A DNA stretch of 64,000 nt from Acrocarpospora corrugata (GTDB lineage: Bacteria; Actinomycetota; Actinomycetes; Streptosporangiales; Streptosporangiaceae), in contig NZ_BLAD01000049.1 in assembly GCF_009687845.1 (NCBI RefSeq), positions 1-64,000 of the forward strand, read 5' to 3'. Within the stretch, counting starts at the first letter, position 1, and every line of letters begins with the position of its first letter. The position numbers and the translations under genes were made by a program. Shown here piece after piece: positions 63,686 through 64,000 of this stretch. The notes under the pieces are model-generated. The model did not search any database, was not told where the DNA came from, and was given only the letters and a program-made list of their open reading frames with translations.

Positions 63686-64000
63686 ATGCCACACATCACC
63701 CTCAACTCTGATGAGCCTGGGATCCGTGGTCTGTTTAGATTCCGGCCAGAGACCGCGCTGCCCCTGAACGAGCTGGCGGAGGTGCTCCTGTGCGGGGAGA
63801 GCACGCTCTCCCGCGGTGAGCGCGAGTTGATCGGTGCGTACGTGTCGGCGCTGAACGCGTGCCGATTCTGCTACTCCACCCACGCGGCCATCGCGGCCGT
63901 ACAGCTGGGGGAGGATCTGGTCCTGGTGGAGCGGATCCGCGCCGATGTCGCCAGCGCCCCGATCTCCGACAAGCTCAAGGCGCTGCTGGGCATCGCCAGT
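63686..64000 (+). CDS. AhpD/carboxymuconolactone decarboxylase-family protein (3' truncated)
   Basis: The first 105 codons of a gene that runs off the window end. The ATG follows GGAGGAGG at 5 nt. It contains the active-site motif CRFCYSTHAA, the C-x-x-C-x-x-x-H pattern of AhpD-like peroxidases, preceded by LSRGERELIGAYVSALN. Probably a peroxidase-related or alkylhydroperoxidase core protein. The remaining part lies outside. Confidence 0.88.
   Translation, partial: MPHITLNSDEPGIRGLFRFRPETALPLNELAEVLLCGESTLSRGERELIGAYVSALNACRFCYSTHAAIAAVQLGEDLVLVERIRADVASAPISDKLKALLGIAS

Overview
The window is uniformly GC-rich actinobacterial chromosome. GTG and TTG starts are frequent and ATGA/GTGA overlaps are common. 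The markers fit a filamentous actinomycete, possibly Streptosporangiales (inferred): the order dnaX ... ybaB-recR-DUF5063-aspartokinase-asd, a SARP/AfsR-type regulator, an SCO5389-type protein paired with a P-loop ATPase, LCP proteins, a PIG-L deacetylase and an F420-type LLM oxidoreductase. I saw no tRNA, rRNA, CRISPR array, insertion sequence or prophage.

Layout. 1-7 kb: the 3' end of dnaX, then a 2.7-kb insert (GAF-domain regulator plus a small secreted protein) that splits dnaX from ybaB-recR-DUF5063, followed by the lysC-asd operon and its terminator. 7-18.9 kb: mixed single genes, namely a secreted M15-like protein, TetR regulators, a DUF4239 membrane protein, a very long proline-rich secreted protein, an LLM oxidoreductase, a YkvA-like protein, an amidohydrolase, SURF1, HxlR, GNAT and a PrmC-like methyltransferase. 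19-26 kb: a secreted GH95-type glycosidase behind a palindromic operator, a 986-aa SARP-NB-ARC-TPR regulator, a candidate small RNA, and a secreted Asp/His-rich protein. 26-32.8 kb: GNAT, a divergent aminotransferase/LysR pair, rnhB, the SCO5389-type/ATPase pair, and a relatively AT-rich stretch with two poorly supported small genes. 32.8-41.2 kb: a Ser/Thr kinase-like receptor lacking the usual VAIK lysine, a sulfonate/nitrate-type ABC operon with a cysteine-free Rrf2 regulator, a Uma2 protein and two LCP cell-wall ligases.

41.3-54.6 kb is a complete beta-mannan utilisation locus. A divergent LacI regulator faces a CebR/CelR-type box. Then come an Opp/Dpp-type ABC importer (lipoprotein, two permeases, two ATPases), an intracellular GH2 beta-mannosidase, a ROK sugar kinase, a secreted modular GH5 beta-mannanase and mannose-6-phosphate isomerase. 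Together they would cut mannan outside the cell, import the oligosaccharides, release mannose, phosphorylate it and convert it to fructose-6-P.

54.6-64 kb: a crcB/crcB fluoride-exporter pair overlaps tail to tail with a secreted subtilisin-fold protein that has lost all catalytic residues and carries about six FG-GAP repeats. This is the most unusual gene in the window. It is followed by an S4 RNA-binding protein, a DUF1772 membrane protein, a stand-alone MprF-like lysyltransferase, a PIG-L deacetylase, an FtsX-type permease and the start of an AhpD-family gene.
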